Positions 52,321-60,753 of a stretch of 64,000 bases of DNA are shown one piece after another. The stretch is from Thiomicrorhabdus sp. zzn3 (GTDB lineage: Bacteria > Pseudomonadota > Gammaproteobacteria > Thiomicrospirales > Thiomicrospiraceae). The translations under genes and the position numbers were made by a program. The notes beneath the pieces are model-generated. The model was not told the DNA's origin and made no database searches. It saw only the letters and a list, made by a program, of their open reading frames with translations. The stretch's first letter is position 1; the number at the start of each line of letters is the position of its first letter. The DNA is taken from the NCBI RefSeq assembly GCF_029767755.1, contig NZ_JARUQS010000001.1, forward strand, positions 124,001 to 188,000. Direction: 5' to 3'.

Positions 52321-53130
52321 TTACCAGAAAAGGTAAATCAGCAGGCCGCCTAAGGCGAAACGGTACCAGGCAAACGGTGCCATGCCGATGCGGTTAATCC
52401 ACTTTAAAAACAGCGCGATGACGATGTAGGCGCTGACGGCGGAAAGTAAGGTACCGCCAATCAGGGCTTGCCACTGCACTGGATCAGTGCTTTCCATCAG
52501 GTCTCTGGTTTTGAGCAGGCCCGCTCCCAAAATCACCGGAATGGAGAGCAGGAACGAGAAGCGTGCCGCCGCCTCACGGGTCAGGCCGAGCATCAGCGCG
52601 GCGGTAATGGTGATGCCGGAGCGCGAGGTGCCGGGAATGAGCGCCAGCGCCTGTGCGCCACCGATAATGGCGATGTCCTTGAAACTCAGACTGTATTCGT
52701 CGCGGATGCGCTTTCCCTTTACGTCGGACCACCACAGCAGCACCCCGAAACCGATGGTCGTCGCGGCAATAATCAACGGGTCGCGCAACTGTTCTTCCAG
52801 GCCGTTATTGATAAGCAGGCCAAAGCCGATGGCGGGCAGAGTGGCGAAAATCACCCACCAGGCCAAGCGGCTGTTGGAGGTCGGTTGGCGGGTGATGAGG
52901 GAGGTGCTCCAGTCGCGGGTCATGAGCCAAATATCATGGCGGAAGTAGAAAAGCACCGCCGACAGGGTGCCGATGTGTACCGCCACGTCAAATGCCAGTC
53001 CCTGATCCGGCCAGCCGAACAGGTGCGGCATCAGGATCAGGTGGCCGGAGCTGGAAATCGGCAGGAATTCGGTCAACCCCTGGATCAGGGCTAAAAAAGT
53101 GATTTGAATCCAGTCTAAAGTCGGTTGCAT
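52321..53130 (-). CDS. uppP: Undecaprenyl-diphosphatase UppP (BacA)
   Basis: A 269-residue multi-pass membrane enzyme that recycles undecaprenyl pyrophosphate to the lipid carrier for peptidoglycan and other envelope polymers. The active-site motifs are LTEFLPISSSGHL near residue 20 and PGTSRSGITITAALMLGL near 170. GGAQALALIPG precedes the second. Multiple hydrophobic helices fit the family. BacA-type proteins can confer bacitracin resistance. It follows the MidA-like gene after 29 bases on the same strand. Confidence 0.96.
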   Translation of the reverse strand: MQPTLDWIQITFLALIQGLTEFLPISSSGHLILMPHLFGWPDQGLAFDVAVHIGTLSAVLFYFRHDIWLMTRDWSTSLITRQPTSNSRLAWWVIFATLPAIGFGLLINNGLEEQLRDPLIIAATTIGFGVLLWWSDVKGKRIRDEYSLSFKDIAIIGGAQALALIPGTSRSGITITAALMLGLTREAAARFSFLLSIPVILGAGLLKTRDLMESTDPVQWQALIGGTLLSAVSAYIVIALFLKWINRIGMAPFAWYRFALGGLLIYLFW

Positions 53131-53159
53131 GGCGCCTTCTTGATTCTAGTGTGTCAATA

Positions 53160-54347
53160 TTAGAGCTGGTGGCGCAGATCGCGCATTTTAAAGCCCATCA
53201 GTTTCAGGTCGAGCTGTTTGCTTAACGCTATGACCTTGAAAGTTTCGCCCATCTCATTCGGCAGCGTCAGGGTTTTAATTTGTTGGGCGATTTTAAGCTG
53301 CTCGGTAATCGGCGCGTTCGGATCGGACGACATTTCCAACAGGCCTGTCGCCATCAGAAAATGCGCCTGGGTGGTGTAACCGGCCACTTTCAAGCCGCTG
53401 TCATAAGCGGCTTCGGCCACCGCGGTAAAGTCAACGTGAGCGGTAATGTCCTGCAGTCCCGGATAAAAGAACGGGTTGCTGTGTGCTCGGTGCTGGTAGT
53501 GGCAGCGCAGGGTGCCCATGACGCGCGCGGGTTGATAATACTCTTCGCGCGTGTAGCCGTAATCGATCAGAAGAATCACGCCTTCACTCAGGCTGTCGCT
53601 GACCGCTTGTAGCCAAGGCCGAATATTGAGGTTGATTTCGGTTTCGTAGCCCAGTTCGGAGACCTCACCCAAATGTTCAATTAGCTGGTTGGCGAACTGC
53701 TGTAACGGCTTGTCGGTGATTTTCTGATAGTCCCACTCAAATTGCCGGGTTTCTTCGTTGAAGCGGACGTAACCGCGTAGCGCTTGGTGCGGTTCGATAC
53801 GAAGGCGTTCAAACGGCATCGCATCCAACACCTCGTTGGCAAGTACGACGGCGGAAATCGGCTGCGCCGGCAGGGCGTCGAGCCAGACGACTTTATTAAA
53901 CCACTCGATTGGCAATGCATCTTTAAGTGCCGCCTGTTGGCGTTCGCGCAGGTCGGCACTCAGTTCAATAATAAAATAGTGCTCTAAAGGCTGTTGCTGA
54001 AGTTGCAGCTCCAGCAAGATGTCTTTCGCCATGGTGCCCTGTCCGGCCCCAAATTCTATGATGTTCGGCGTTGGCAAGGTTTGCAAGACCTGAATCGCCT
54101 GGTTGGCGAGGCAGCGGGAGAAGATCGGCGACACTTCCGGGGCGGTAATGAAGTCGCCGCGTTCACCGATTTTCGGCAGTCCGCTGGCGTAGTACCCTAA
54201 GCCCGGAGTGTACAACGCCATCTGCATATACTGTGCAAAGGTCATATGCGGGTGGCGACGCAAACTGCGTTGAATTTTTTCACTGAGTTGCAGGCTGTGG
54301 TGTTTGGCGTCTGCCGAAGGTTCCGGAAGGGTATGTTTGGCTTTCAT
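53160..54347 (-). CDS. MidA/NDUFAF7-type SAM-dependent methyltransferase
   Basis: A 395-residue protein. The family opening is clear: FAQYMQMALYTPGLGYYASGLPKIGERGDFITAPEVSPIFSRCLANQ, followed by the SAM motif IIEFGAGQGTMAKDIL and NEVLDAMPFERL. The mitochondrial relative NDUFAF7 methylates an arginine of complex I; bacterial members are less studied. The repeat core occurs at 53340-53347 in a different frame (Thr-Gly-Leu). It lies upstream of uppP. Confidence 0.92.
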   Translation of the reverse strand: MKAKHTLPEPSADAKHHSLQLSEKIQRSLRRHPHMTFAQYMQMALYTPGLGYYASGLPKIGERGDFITAPEVSPIFSRCLANQAIQVLQTLPTPNIIEFGAGQGTMAKDILLELQLQQQPLEHYFIIELSADLRERQQAALKDALPIEWFNKVVWLDALPAQPISAVVLANEVLDAMPFERLRIEPHQALRGYVRFNEETRQFEWDYQKITDKPLQQFANQLIEHLGEVSELGYETEINLNIRPWLQAVSDSLSEGVILLIDYGYTREEYYQPARVMGTLRCHYQHRAHSNPFFYPGLQDITAHVDFTAVAEAAYDSGLKVAGYTTQAHFLMATGLLEMSSDPNAPITEQLKIAQQIKTLTLPNEMGETFKVIALSKQLDLKLMGFKMRDLRHQL

Positions 54348-54531
54348 GCTTTTGAGTATTCGTTTAATGTGGAACTATTATGCAATAAAGGCAAACAAAC
54401 GACCAGTCACAGAATGTGACAGTGTCATGATGATAAGCTGGTAATTGGCGAATATATTGCTTATATTGCCTCAATAGAGCGGTTAACGAATCTGTTTAAT
54501 TTACAGTCAGTGGCTCTTAGGAGTAAGGGAT

Positions 54532-54996
54532 ATGAAGGTCGGAATAAAAAAGCTGCATGAAAATGAGTGGCAGGTGCATATTGGTTGTGCTTCCATGAAG
54601 CTGGATCGTTTTTCGTTGGCACTGTTGCAGATTACGCTCGATCACCTGTTGGCGCTGGAGCATGGACAGACCCATTCCACTTTGCAAAGTTACGTCAAAT
54701 TGGGACTGAGGTTAAATGAACTCAGTGATCGCGCTTTACAGATCGTACTGAGTGAAGTGGATGATCGCGCCTTGTTGGATCTGTTGCTGTTAGCCAATGA
54801 CAAAGAATTTACCGAACGAGTGTTGAGCAATACCGGGGGGATATTGGCGAAGCAGCTCAAGGAGGATCTGGATTCTGCCGCGATGCCGGATGAGGCGGAC
54901 GCCAAGCAGGCGGTTAAACATTTAATTGAAAAAATGTTTGAGCTTGAGGCGGAAGGCAAAATTGAGTTTATTACCTCTGAAACCCGCTATATATAA
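54532..54996 (+). CDS. FliG C-terminal-like small protein (first of a tandem pair)
   Basis: A 154-residue protein. Its second half reads LSDRALQIVLSEVDDRALLDLLLLANDKEFTERVLSNTGGILAKQLKEDLD, the order of elements seen in the middle/C-terminal part of the flagellar switch protein FliG (ALxxVLxEVDxxxLxxALKGAxxELxxRVLxNMSxRxAxxLxEDLE). The N-terminal half (about 1-60) is short and unassigned. Full FliG is about 330 residues, so this is a stand-alone module. A related but distinct protein is encoded 32 bases downstream. A role near the flagellar motor is conceivable but unproven. Confidence 0.72.
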   Translation: MKVGIKKLHENEWQVHIGCASMKLDRFSLALLQITLDHLLALEHGQTHSTLQSYVKLGLRLNELSDRALQIVLSEVDDRALLDLLLLANDKEFTERVLSNTGGILAKQLKEDLDSAAMPDEADAKQAVKHLIEKMFELEAEGKIEFITSETRYI

Positions 54997-55028
54997 AATA
55001 AACCTGGAACCGTTTTGAGGAAGTAAAA

Positions 55029-55511
55029 ATGGATGTGTCGGCAAAACGAGGTCATGATGGTGAATGCTTGCTTGAGCTGGGACCGGTCACTTTGACACTC
55101 TCGGATCAAGTCATTCAGGCATTGCATGATGTGATTGAGCAACGTCTAAATCAGTCGGGCGCACAGCAGGCTGAAGAGCTGCATAGAAAGTTGCAGGCGT
55201 ACCGCACGCTGGCTTCAAAGATTTCAGAAGTGGATGATCGTATTTTGCAGAAGTTCGCGCCTCAAGTGCCGGCCGAGCAGCTGGTGACTTTGGCGCGTTT
55301 GGCGGAGGGCGATCGATTACGCGAGAAGATTCTTAAAAATCTTTCCAAGCAGAATCGCCGCCAGTTTGAAGAAGATGAAAAATCCTTGGATAAAATTACT
55401 GAACAACACGCCTGTATCTACATGGAGAAGCTGGTGCCTACTTTGAAAAAAGTCGCCCAGGAGCAGAAAGCGCTCCAGGCTGAGTTGGAAGCCGAAAAAT
55501 CAGGCGGTTGA
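55029..55511 (+). CDS. FliG C-terminal-like small protein (second of the pair)
   Basis: A 160-residue paralogue-like neighbour. The second half reads ISEVDDRILQKFAPQVPAEQLVTLARLAEGDRLREKILKNLSKQNRRQFEEDEKSLDKI, again the FliG-like order. The first half resembles that of the preceding protein (LTLSDQVIQALHDVIEQRL against MKLDRFSLALLQITLDHLL). A charged coiled tail ends the protein. The pair are probably ancient duplicates that diverged. Function is unknown. Confidence 0.7.
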   Translation: MDVSAKRGHDGECLLELGPVTLTLSDQVIQALHDVIEQRLNQSGAQQAEELHRKLQAYRTLASKISEVDDRILQKFAPQVPAEQLVTLARLAEGDRLREKILKNLSKQNRRQFEEDEKSLDKITEQHACIYMEKLVPTLKKVAQEQKALQAELEAEKSGG

Positions 55512-55532
55512 TGTGCGTTTCCGCCGGCTGTG

Positions 55533-55889
55533 CTACGGTCGATGGCGGCGGATTTTAAGTCCGACTCCGTCGGCCTCAGGCACCGCTTGCGGTTTGTTGA
55601 CTTTCAAACTGACGGATTGCACCGCCGGGTGATGTGACAAAATGTGATCGCAGAGGCTTTCTGCCAAACTCTCTAACAGTTCAAAACGGTTGTTCTCGAC
55701 CAGTTCAATAATCTCATCGCTGACCTGTTTGTAGTCAACCGTATCGTCAATGGCGTCACTTTGCGCGGCCTGGGCAATAGGGAGTTGCATTTCGATATCA
55801 AAAATCAGGGGTTGGCGCTGTTCGCGCTCCCACTCGTAAATGCCGATAATGGCTTGGGTTTTTAAGCCTTCAATAAAAATGGTGTCCAT
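55533..55889 (-). CDS. folB: Dihydroneopterin aldolase
   Basis: A 118-residue folate-pathway enzyme. DTIFIEGLKTQAIIGIYEWEREQRQPLIFDIEM at the N-terminus, DDTVDYKQVSDEI in the middle and SVSLKVNKPQAVPEADGVGLKIRR near the end are the FolB pattern, including the catalytic lysine of the KVNKP segment. It is transcribed from a good promoter at 55943-55971 and divergently from plsY. Confidence 0.96.
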   Translation of the reverse strand: MDTIFIEGLKTQAIIGIYEWEREQRQPLIFDIEMQLPIAQAAQSDAIDDTVDYKQVSDEIIELVENNRFELLESLAESLCDHILSHHPAVQSVSLKVNKPQAVPEADGVGLKIRRHRP

Positions 55890-55942
55890 GTTTGCCGCCT
55901 GCTATGCCTGTTTTTTGGGGAATGAGATTTAATTGCCCGCTT

Positions 55943-55971
55943 ATTATCTACTTCTTGTACAATCATGCCAA
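55943..55971 (-). promoter_or_regulatory. Sigma-70 promoter of folB
   Basis: TTGGCA (55966-55971), a 17-base spacer and GATAAT (55943-55948) on the minus strand, about 54 bases before the folB start. Confidence 0.65.
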
Positions 55972-56050
55972 CTTCAATCCATGCAAACGCCTCTCCCTGT
56001 CTGATAGGGTTACGGCTTAGAACATGAGAAATGATTAAAAGGTTAAGGAA

Positions 56051-56659
56051 ATGGAATTCACTGCAATTGGGTTAATCGTCGGCGCTTATTTATTGGGCTC
56101 TTTATCGTCGGCGATTATTGTTTGCCGTTTGATGGGCTTTGATGATCCGCGTCAAGGCGGTTCCGGTAACCCGGGAGCCACCAATGTTAAGCGCCTCTAC
56201 GGCAATAAGCCGGCCGCGATTACCTTGGCGGGCGATCTGTTGAAAGGGGTGTTGCCCGTATGGTTGGCCCACGCTTTGGGAATGTCCGCTGAAGTGGTTA
56301 TTTTGACCGGCTTCGCCGCGTTTATCGGCCATCTTTATCCTGTGTTTTTCGGGTTTAAGGGGGGCAAAGGGGTGGCGACCATGTTGGGCGTGATGCTCGG
56401 ATTGTCTTGGTCGATCGGTTTGGCGGTTGCGGCGACCTGGTTGTTTGTGGCCAAGGTGTTAAAGATTTCTTCTGCGTCGGCGTTAGTGGCGACCGCTTTG
56501 GCGCCGCTTTACATCTATTTTTTATCCGGCGAAATGAGCTGGGTGTGGCTGACCGTGGTGATGACCTTGATTCTGTTCTGGCGCCATAAAGGCAATATCG
56601 AACGTTTGCTTAAAGGTGAAGAAAGCAAGATCAAAAAAGAGGCTGAAAAGAGCGAATAG
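56051..56659 (+). CDS. plsY: Glycerol-3-phosphate acyltransferase PlsY
   Basis: A 202-residue multi-pass membrane enzyme that acylates glycerol-3-phosphate from acyl-phosphate to start phospholipid synthesis. LLGSLSSAIIVCRLMG, GGSGNPGATNVKRLYG, HLYPVFFGFKGGKGVATMLGV and FWRHKGNIERLLKGEE are the conserved motifs. AAGGAA lies upstream of the ATG. It is divergent from folB and convergent with tsaD, as in many gammaproteobacteria. Confidence 0.97.
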   Translation: MEFTAIGLIVGAYLLGSLSSAIIVCRLMGFDDPRQGGSGNPGATNVKRLYGNKPAAITLAGDLLKGVLPVWLAHALGMSAEVVILTGFAAFIGHLYPVFFGFKGGKGVATMLGVMLGLSWSIGLAVAATWLFVAKVLKISSASALVATALAPLYIYFLSGEMSWVWLTVVMTLILFWRHKGNIERLLKGEESKIKKEAEKSE

Positions 56660-56696
56660 CGTTAAACCCTGACGGTAAAAAGTAGGTTTAAAACAC

Positions 56697-56732
56697 AACA
56701 GGCCTGGTCAGATTCCATCTGCCAGGCCTGTT
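56697..56732. repeat. Two inverted copies of the dispersed repeat forming a long hairpin
   Basis: AACAGGCCTGG (56697-56707) pairs with CCAGGCCTGTT (56722-56732). An inner CAGAT/ATCTG pair extends the stem, leaving a three-base loop and one bulge. It sits midway between the convergent plsY and tsaD stops and would act as a two-way terminator. Confidence 0.85.
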
Positions 56733-56775
56733 TGGTTCTCGGTGCGGGAATAAGTTTCTTACGGGAATAAGTTCC

Positions 56776-57816
56776 TTAATTGATCGGGGTTAGTTCTTCC
56801 AGCGACCATCTGGGCGTGGCGGCAAAATCCAGCCCCTGATGTTCACCAGCCAATAGGCGTTGTGCGCCGGCATAGGCGATCATGGCACCGTTGTCGGTGC
56901 AGAATTCCAGGCGCGGGTAAAAGACTTCGCCGCGGCGTTTGTTCATTAAGGCATCGAGTTTGGCGCGTATCTCGCGGTTGGCACTGACACCGCCGGAAAC
57001 CACCAGGCGATCGAGCCCTTCTTGGTCGAGGGCGCGCTTGCATTTGATGCTGAGGGTATCGGCTACCGCCAGTTCAAAGGCGCGGCAAATGTCGGCTTTG
57101 GTTTGTTCGGTCGCGTCATTTTCCGCCACGGCTTCTTGCCAGGTGTTCAGCGTGTAGGTCTTCAGGCCGCTGAAACTCATATCCAATCCCGGACGGTCCA
57201 CCATCGGGCGGGGAAATTGGTAACGATCACTGCGACCTTGCAGCGCCAGTTTGGAAACTTCCGGACCGCCAGGGTAGCCCAAATCCAACAGCTTGGCGGT
57301 TTTATCGAAGGCTTCGCCGGCGGCATCGTCCAATGTATCGCCCAATAATGTGTAACGCCCGATGCCGTCCACGCGGATGATCATCGAGTGGCCGCCGGAG
57401 ACCAGCAGACAGATAAACGGAAACTCCGGTTGTTTCTCTTCGAGCATGGGGGCGAGAAGGTGGCCTTCCATATGATGCACGCCGACAGCGGGAATGTTCC
57501 AGGCGTAAGCTAAACTGCGCGCCACCGACGCACCGGCGAGAAGCGCGCCCATCAGCCCCGGGCCGGCGGTGTAAGCGATGCCTTGAATATCGGTCGGAGC
57601 AATGTCGGCTTGCTGAATGGTCTGCTGAATGAGTGGCGTTAGTTTGCGGATATGGTCCCGGGAAGCCAGTTCCGGCACGACGCCGCCATAGAGGGCGTGC
57701 AGTTCCACTTGAGAGTAAAGGGTGTGTGCCAACAGGCCTTTTTGAGTGTGGTACAGCGCAACTCCGGTTTCATCACAGGAGCTTTCAATGCCTAAGACAA
57801 GCAGGGCGTTATTCAT
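56776..57816 (-). CDS. tsaD: tRNA N6-threonylcarbamoyladenosine transferase TsaD
   Basis: A 346-residue ASKHA-fold enzyme for the t6A37 modification of ANN-decoding tRNAs. The frame reaches 57840, but the ATG at 57816 begins [18 protein letters not shown], the normal TsaD start. [11 protein letters not shown] gives the metal-binding histidines; [52 protein letters not shown] and [12 protein letters not shown] are all present. It stands divergent to rpsU, the conserved arrangement. Confidence 0.97.
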   Translation of the reverse strand: MNNALLVLGIESSCDETGVALYHTQKGLLAHTLYSQVELHALYGGVVPELASRDHIRKLTPLIQQTIQQADIAPTDIQGIAYTAGPGLMGALLAGASVARSLAYAWNIPAVGVHHMEGHLLAPMLEEKQPEFPFICLLVSGGHSMIIRVDGIGRYTLLGDTLDDAAGEAFDKTAKLLDLGYPGGPEVSKLALQGRSDRYQFPRPMVDRPGLDMSFSGLKTYTLNTWQEAVAENDATEQTKADICRAFELAVADTLSIKCKRALDQEGLDRLVVSGGVSANREIRAKLDALMNKRRGEVFYPRLEFCTDNGAMIAYAGAQRLLAGEHQGLDFAATPRWSLEELTPIN

Positions 57817-57899
57817 CAGGATTACTCTACGACCATTCAAAGTGGCTGAATTTTAACAAAAATAATCGTTTTTTATTGGAAGTTTTCTTGCAAAAGGGT

Positions 57900-57928
57900 T
57901 TGCAAAAAATAGAATACAAAACTATAAT
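57900..57928 (+). promoter_or_regulatory. Sigma-70 promoter of the rpsU-dnaG-rpoD operon
   Basis: TTGCAA (57900-57905), a 17-base spacer and a perfect TATAAT (57923-57928), 92 bases before the rpsU start. Confidence 0.75.
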
Positions 57929-58020
57929 TCGTCGTTTTCCACTGTCTTCTTACTGAGTTCGAACATTAAAAGGCCAGTTGGATGACGGTAAACCGAATTC
58001 AAAATTTAATAGGTAGAGTT

Positions 58021-58236
58021 ATGCCAAGTGTAAAAATTCGTGATACAGAACCATTTGACGTCGCATTGCGTCGTTTTAAGCGTGCTTGTGAAAAAGCAGG
58101 TGTTTTGACTGAAGCGCGCAAGCGTGAATTCTATGAAAAGCCAACTTGGGCGCGTAAGCGTATGAAAGCGGCTGCAGCTAAGCGTTTGGCTAAGCGTCTT
58201 TCACGTGAGAACCGTCGTACAACTCGCATGTACTAA
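58021..58236 (+). CDS. rpsU: 30S ribosomal protein S21
   Basis: A 71-residue basic ribosomal protein, first gene of the macromolecular-synthesis operon. The frame opens at 57982, but ATG at 58021 with AGGTAGAG upstream gives the canonical start [27 protein letters not shown]. The tail is Arg/Lys-rich and ends RRTTRMY. It is followed closely by yqeY. Confidence 0.98.
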   Translation: MPSVKIRDTEPFDVALRRFKRACEKAGVLTEARKREFYEKPTWARKRMKAAAAKRLAKRLSRENRRTTRMY

Positions 58237-58249
58237 TCCGGAGTGATTC

Positions 58250-58702
58250 GTGTCTAGTGAGTTGAAAGCACAGCTAAGCGCAGCCATGAAGGCTGCGATG
58301 AAAGCGAAAGAAAAAGAGCGCTTGAAGGTCATCCGTTCAATGCAGGCTGCGGTTAAGCAGGTTGAGATTGATACTCAAACCGAACTGGATGATGCAGGGG
58401 TGTTAGCGGTATTGGATAAAGCGATTAAGCAACGCCGCGATGCCGAACAGCAGTATCTTGATGCCGATCGTGCTGATTTGGCCGAACAAGAAGCTTTTGA
58501 AATGACGGTCATTCAAGAGTTTATGCCGCAAGCGCTGACTGAAGACGAAATCAATGCGCTCATCGATGAAGCGATGACTGAAACCGGTGCCAGCTCCATG
58601 CAGGACATGGGCAAGGTGATGGGTCTGCTAAAACCAAAAATGCAGGGTCGTGCCGACATGGGCCAGGTAAGTAAGTTAATCAAGGCGAAGCTGAACGGCT
58701 GA
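58250..58702 (+). CDS. yqeY: GatB/YqeY domain protein
   Basis: A 150-residue helical protein that resembles the tail domain of GatB; its function is not established. It starts with GTG at 58250 after CCGGAG. LKAQLSAAMKAAMKAKEKERLKVIRSM, DAEQQYLDADRADLAEQEAFEMTVIQEFMPQALTEDEI and GKVMGLLKPKMQGRADMGQVSKLIKAKL are the YqeY pattern. It lies between rpsU and dnaG, as in many gammaproteobacteria. Confidence 0.95.
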   Translation: MSSELKAQLSAAMKAAMKAKEKERLKVIRSMQAAVKQVEIDTQTELDDAGVLAVLDKAIKQRRDAEQQYLDADRADLAEQEAFEMTVIQEFMPQALTEDEINALIDEAMTETGASSMQDMGKVMGLLKPKMQGRADMGQVSKLIKAKLNG

Positions 58703-58760
58703 TTTCAGATACGGTTGTTGGTTCCACTGCTGGACGAATCAATCTGATTTTTAAAAAAAA

Positions 58761-58790
58761 CCTGCCAATTGTTGGATTGGCGGGTTTTTT
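58761..58790 (+). terminator. Intrinsic terminator between yqeY and dnaG
   Basis: CCTGCCAAT (58761-58769) pairs with ATTGGCGGG (58775-58783) around a five-base loop and is followed by six T. As in other bacteria it should set the low dnaG level relative to rpsU. Confidence 0.88.
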
Positions 58791-58836
58791 GCGTTTTAGG
58801 GTGTGTGTATTTCCTGTGGATAAGGTGTGAATATTG

Positions 58837-60627
58837 GTGGCACAAAGCGGATCCATCCCACGTTCCTTTATCGAGAACCTGTTGGCTCGAGCCGACTTGG
58901 TGCAGGTAATAAATCAACGCGTCCCTCTTAAAAAAGCGGGGGCTACCTATAAAGCCTGCTGCCCGTTTCATGACGAAAAAACCCCTTCCTTTAACGTCAA
59001 TCCGCAAAAACAGTTTTATCACTGCTTTGGCTGCGGTGCCAGTGGCGATGCCATTAAGTTTTTAATGGAGTATGACGGCCTTTCCTTTGTTGAAGCCGTA
59101 GAAGCGTTGGCCGCACAATACGGCATGGAAGTGCCGCGCGAAAAGCTTTCCCCAAAACAGCAGGCGCAGCAGCAGGTCAAGCAGCAACAGCAGCGCGACC
59201 TGTATGATGTGATGCATTTGGTGGCTAAATTTTATCGCCATCAGTTGCGGGATCATCCGGCTGCACAGGAAGCCAAAGCGTATCTGAAAGCGCGTGGCCT
59301 GAGTCCGGATATTGCCAAAACTTATGTGATCGGTTTTGCTCCGCCCGGCTGGGATTCGCTGTTGTCGGGTCTGAAAGCGGATGAAAAATTAAAGCGGCAG
59401 CTGATTGAGACCGGCATGCTGGTTGAAAAGGAAGGCGGCAAAATTTACGACCGTTTTCGCCACCGAATCATGTTTCCGATTCGCGATGGGCGCGGTCGAG
59501 TCGTGGCTTTTGGTGGCCGGGTGCTGGGCGACGACCAGCCAAAATATTTGAACTCCCCGGAAACCCCTATCTTCCATAAAAGCTATGCGCTTTATGGGTT
59601 GTATGAGATGCGCCAATCTCGCCAGAAGTTTGATCATATTCTGGTCGTGGAAGGGTATATGGATGTGGTGGCGCTGGCGCAATTTGGCCTGCGCAATGCC
59701 GTCGCCACCTTGGGTACCGCCACTACGGCCGATCATCTGGCGATGCTGTTCAGGCAGGTGAATGAAGTGGTGTTCTGTTTCGACGGCGATCCTGCCGGAA
59801 TGAAGGCGGCCTGGAAAGCGATGGAGCTTGCGGTGCCATTGATGGAGAATGAGCGTTCGGTGAAATTTCTGTTTTTGCCGCAGGGAGAGGACCCCGATTC
59901 GATGGTGCGTAAAGAGGGAGTAGACGCCTTTCAAACCCGAATTCGCAATGCTCTGCCTTTGTCCGATTTTTTATTACAGGGACTGCAGGGAAAGTTGTCT
60001 CTGCCGTTAAGCAGTATAGAGGGACGGCAACAGCTGGTATCGATGGCGCAGCCTTATATTCAGCAAGCAAAAGGCTTGTACCAGTACTTGTTGGTGGAAG
60101 GTTTGGCGCAATTGGTGGAATTACCCGCTTGGCGCTTGGAAAAGCAGATGAATGTCTATTCAGGATATGCCGGCTTTAAAAAGGGGCATGCGAATTCGTC
60201 AAAGTCAAAACAAACTCAACAGGCCTCCTCCCCGGTGAGTCGCGTGGTGACCTTGCCGTTAAAATTGGTGCGAATTTTGTTAAAAAGACCCGGGTGGGCG
60301 CAATTTTTTCCAGAAAATTTTGCTCAAGACCTTTTAAAAAGCACGCAGCGTGACTATCAAGTATTAGGCGGCGTGATCCAAAGTCTGGTTTTTAATGCTT
60401 TTTTAGCGGAAGCCGCCGTGCAGTGGTTGTTAGAAAATGGCTTTAAATCGGAGTTGGAGTTGATTCAGCAATCGGACTTACCGGATGATGACGGTTTTTT
60501 GCGTGCAGAGTTTGATGTGGCCATTGTCTCGCTCGCAGTGGCTTTGGATGAGGCGCAGCTAGGGCATTGCGGATGGGATTTGAATGAAATGATCCGTTTG
60601 CAGAGCTTGGCAGGGGCGCGTGATTAA
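58837..60627 (+). CDS. dnaG: DNA primase
   Basis: About 596 residues. It starts with GTG at 58837 (or TTG at 58834); AAGGTG lies upstream. The zinc-binding domain (about 40-65) shows CPFHDEKTPSFNV and HCFGCGASGD. The catalytic core has the TOPRIM motifs VVEGYMDVVALAQFG and FDGDPAGMKAAWKA. The C-terminal helicase-binding region (about 450-596) is poorly conserved, as usual. A long Gln-rich stretch (about 110-127) lies before the core. It is the third gene of rpsU-yqeY-dnaG-rpoD. Confidence 0.97.
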   Translation: MAQSGSIPRSFIENLLARADLVQVINQRVPLKKAGATYKACCPFHDEKTPSFNVNPQKQFYHCFGCGASGDAIKFLMEYDGLSFVEAVEALAAQYGMEVPREKLSPKQQAQQQVKQQQQRDLYDVMHLVAKFYRHQLRDHPAAQEAKAYLKARGLSPDIAKTYVIGFAPPGWDSLLSGLKADEKLKRQLIETGMLVEKEGGKIYDRFRHRIMFPIRDGRGRVVAFGGRVLGDDQPKYLNSPETPIFHKSYALYGLYEMRQSRQKFDHILVVEGYMDVVALAQFGLRNAVATLGTATTADHLAMLFRQVNEVVFCFDGDPAGMKAAWKAMELAVPLMENERSVKFLFLPQGEDPDSMVRKEGVDAFQTRIRNALPLSDFLLQGLQGKLSLPLSSIEGRQQLVSMAQPYIQQAKGLYQYLLVEGLAQLVELPAWRLEKQMNVYSGYAGFKKGHANSSKSKQTQQASSPVSRVVTLPLKLVRILLKRPGWAQFFPENFAQDLLKSTQRDYQVLGGVIQSLVFNAFLAEAAVQWLLENGFKSELELIQQSDLPDDDGFLRAEFDVAIVSLAVALDEAQLGHCGWDLNEMIRLQSLAGARD

Positions 60628-60689
60628 GCTAACACGCTATTTTTAAAGCGATTTTAATAATATTTTCATTAAAAGCAGATTAAATTAGG

Positions 60690-60695
60690 TATAAT
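60690..60695 (+). promoter_or_regulatory. Possible rpoD promoter -10 element
   Basis: A perfect TATAAT stands 58 bases before the rpoD start, in an AT-rich spacer of 126 bases. No -35 element with good spacing is visible. A separate rpoD promoter is common in this operon. Confidence 0.45.
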
Positions 60696-60753
60696 TAAGG
60701 GTTCCGTTTTTCTGCGTGATTGCAGAGCAGAGTCCACAAGTTTCGAGGCAGAC

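Noticed and set aside
52159-52353. A 64-codon plus-strand frame in the chemoreceptor/uppP gap
   Set aside because: Overlaps the 3' end of uppP, no family match, no supporting start signal that decides it.
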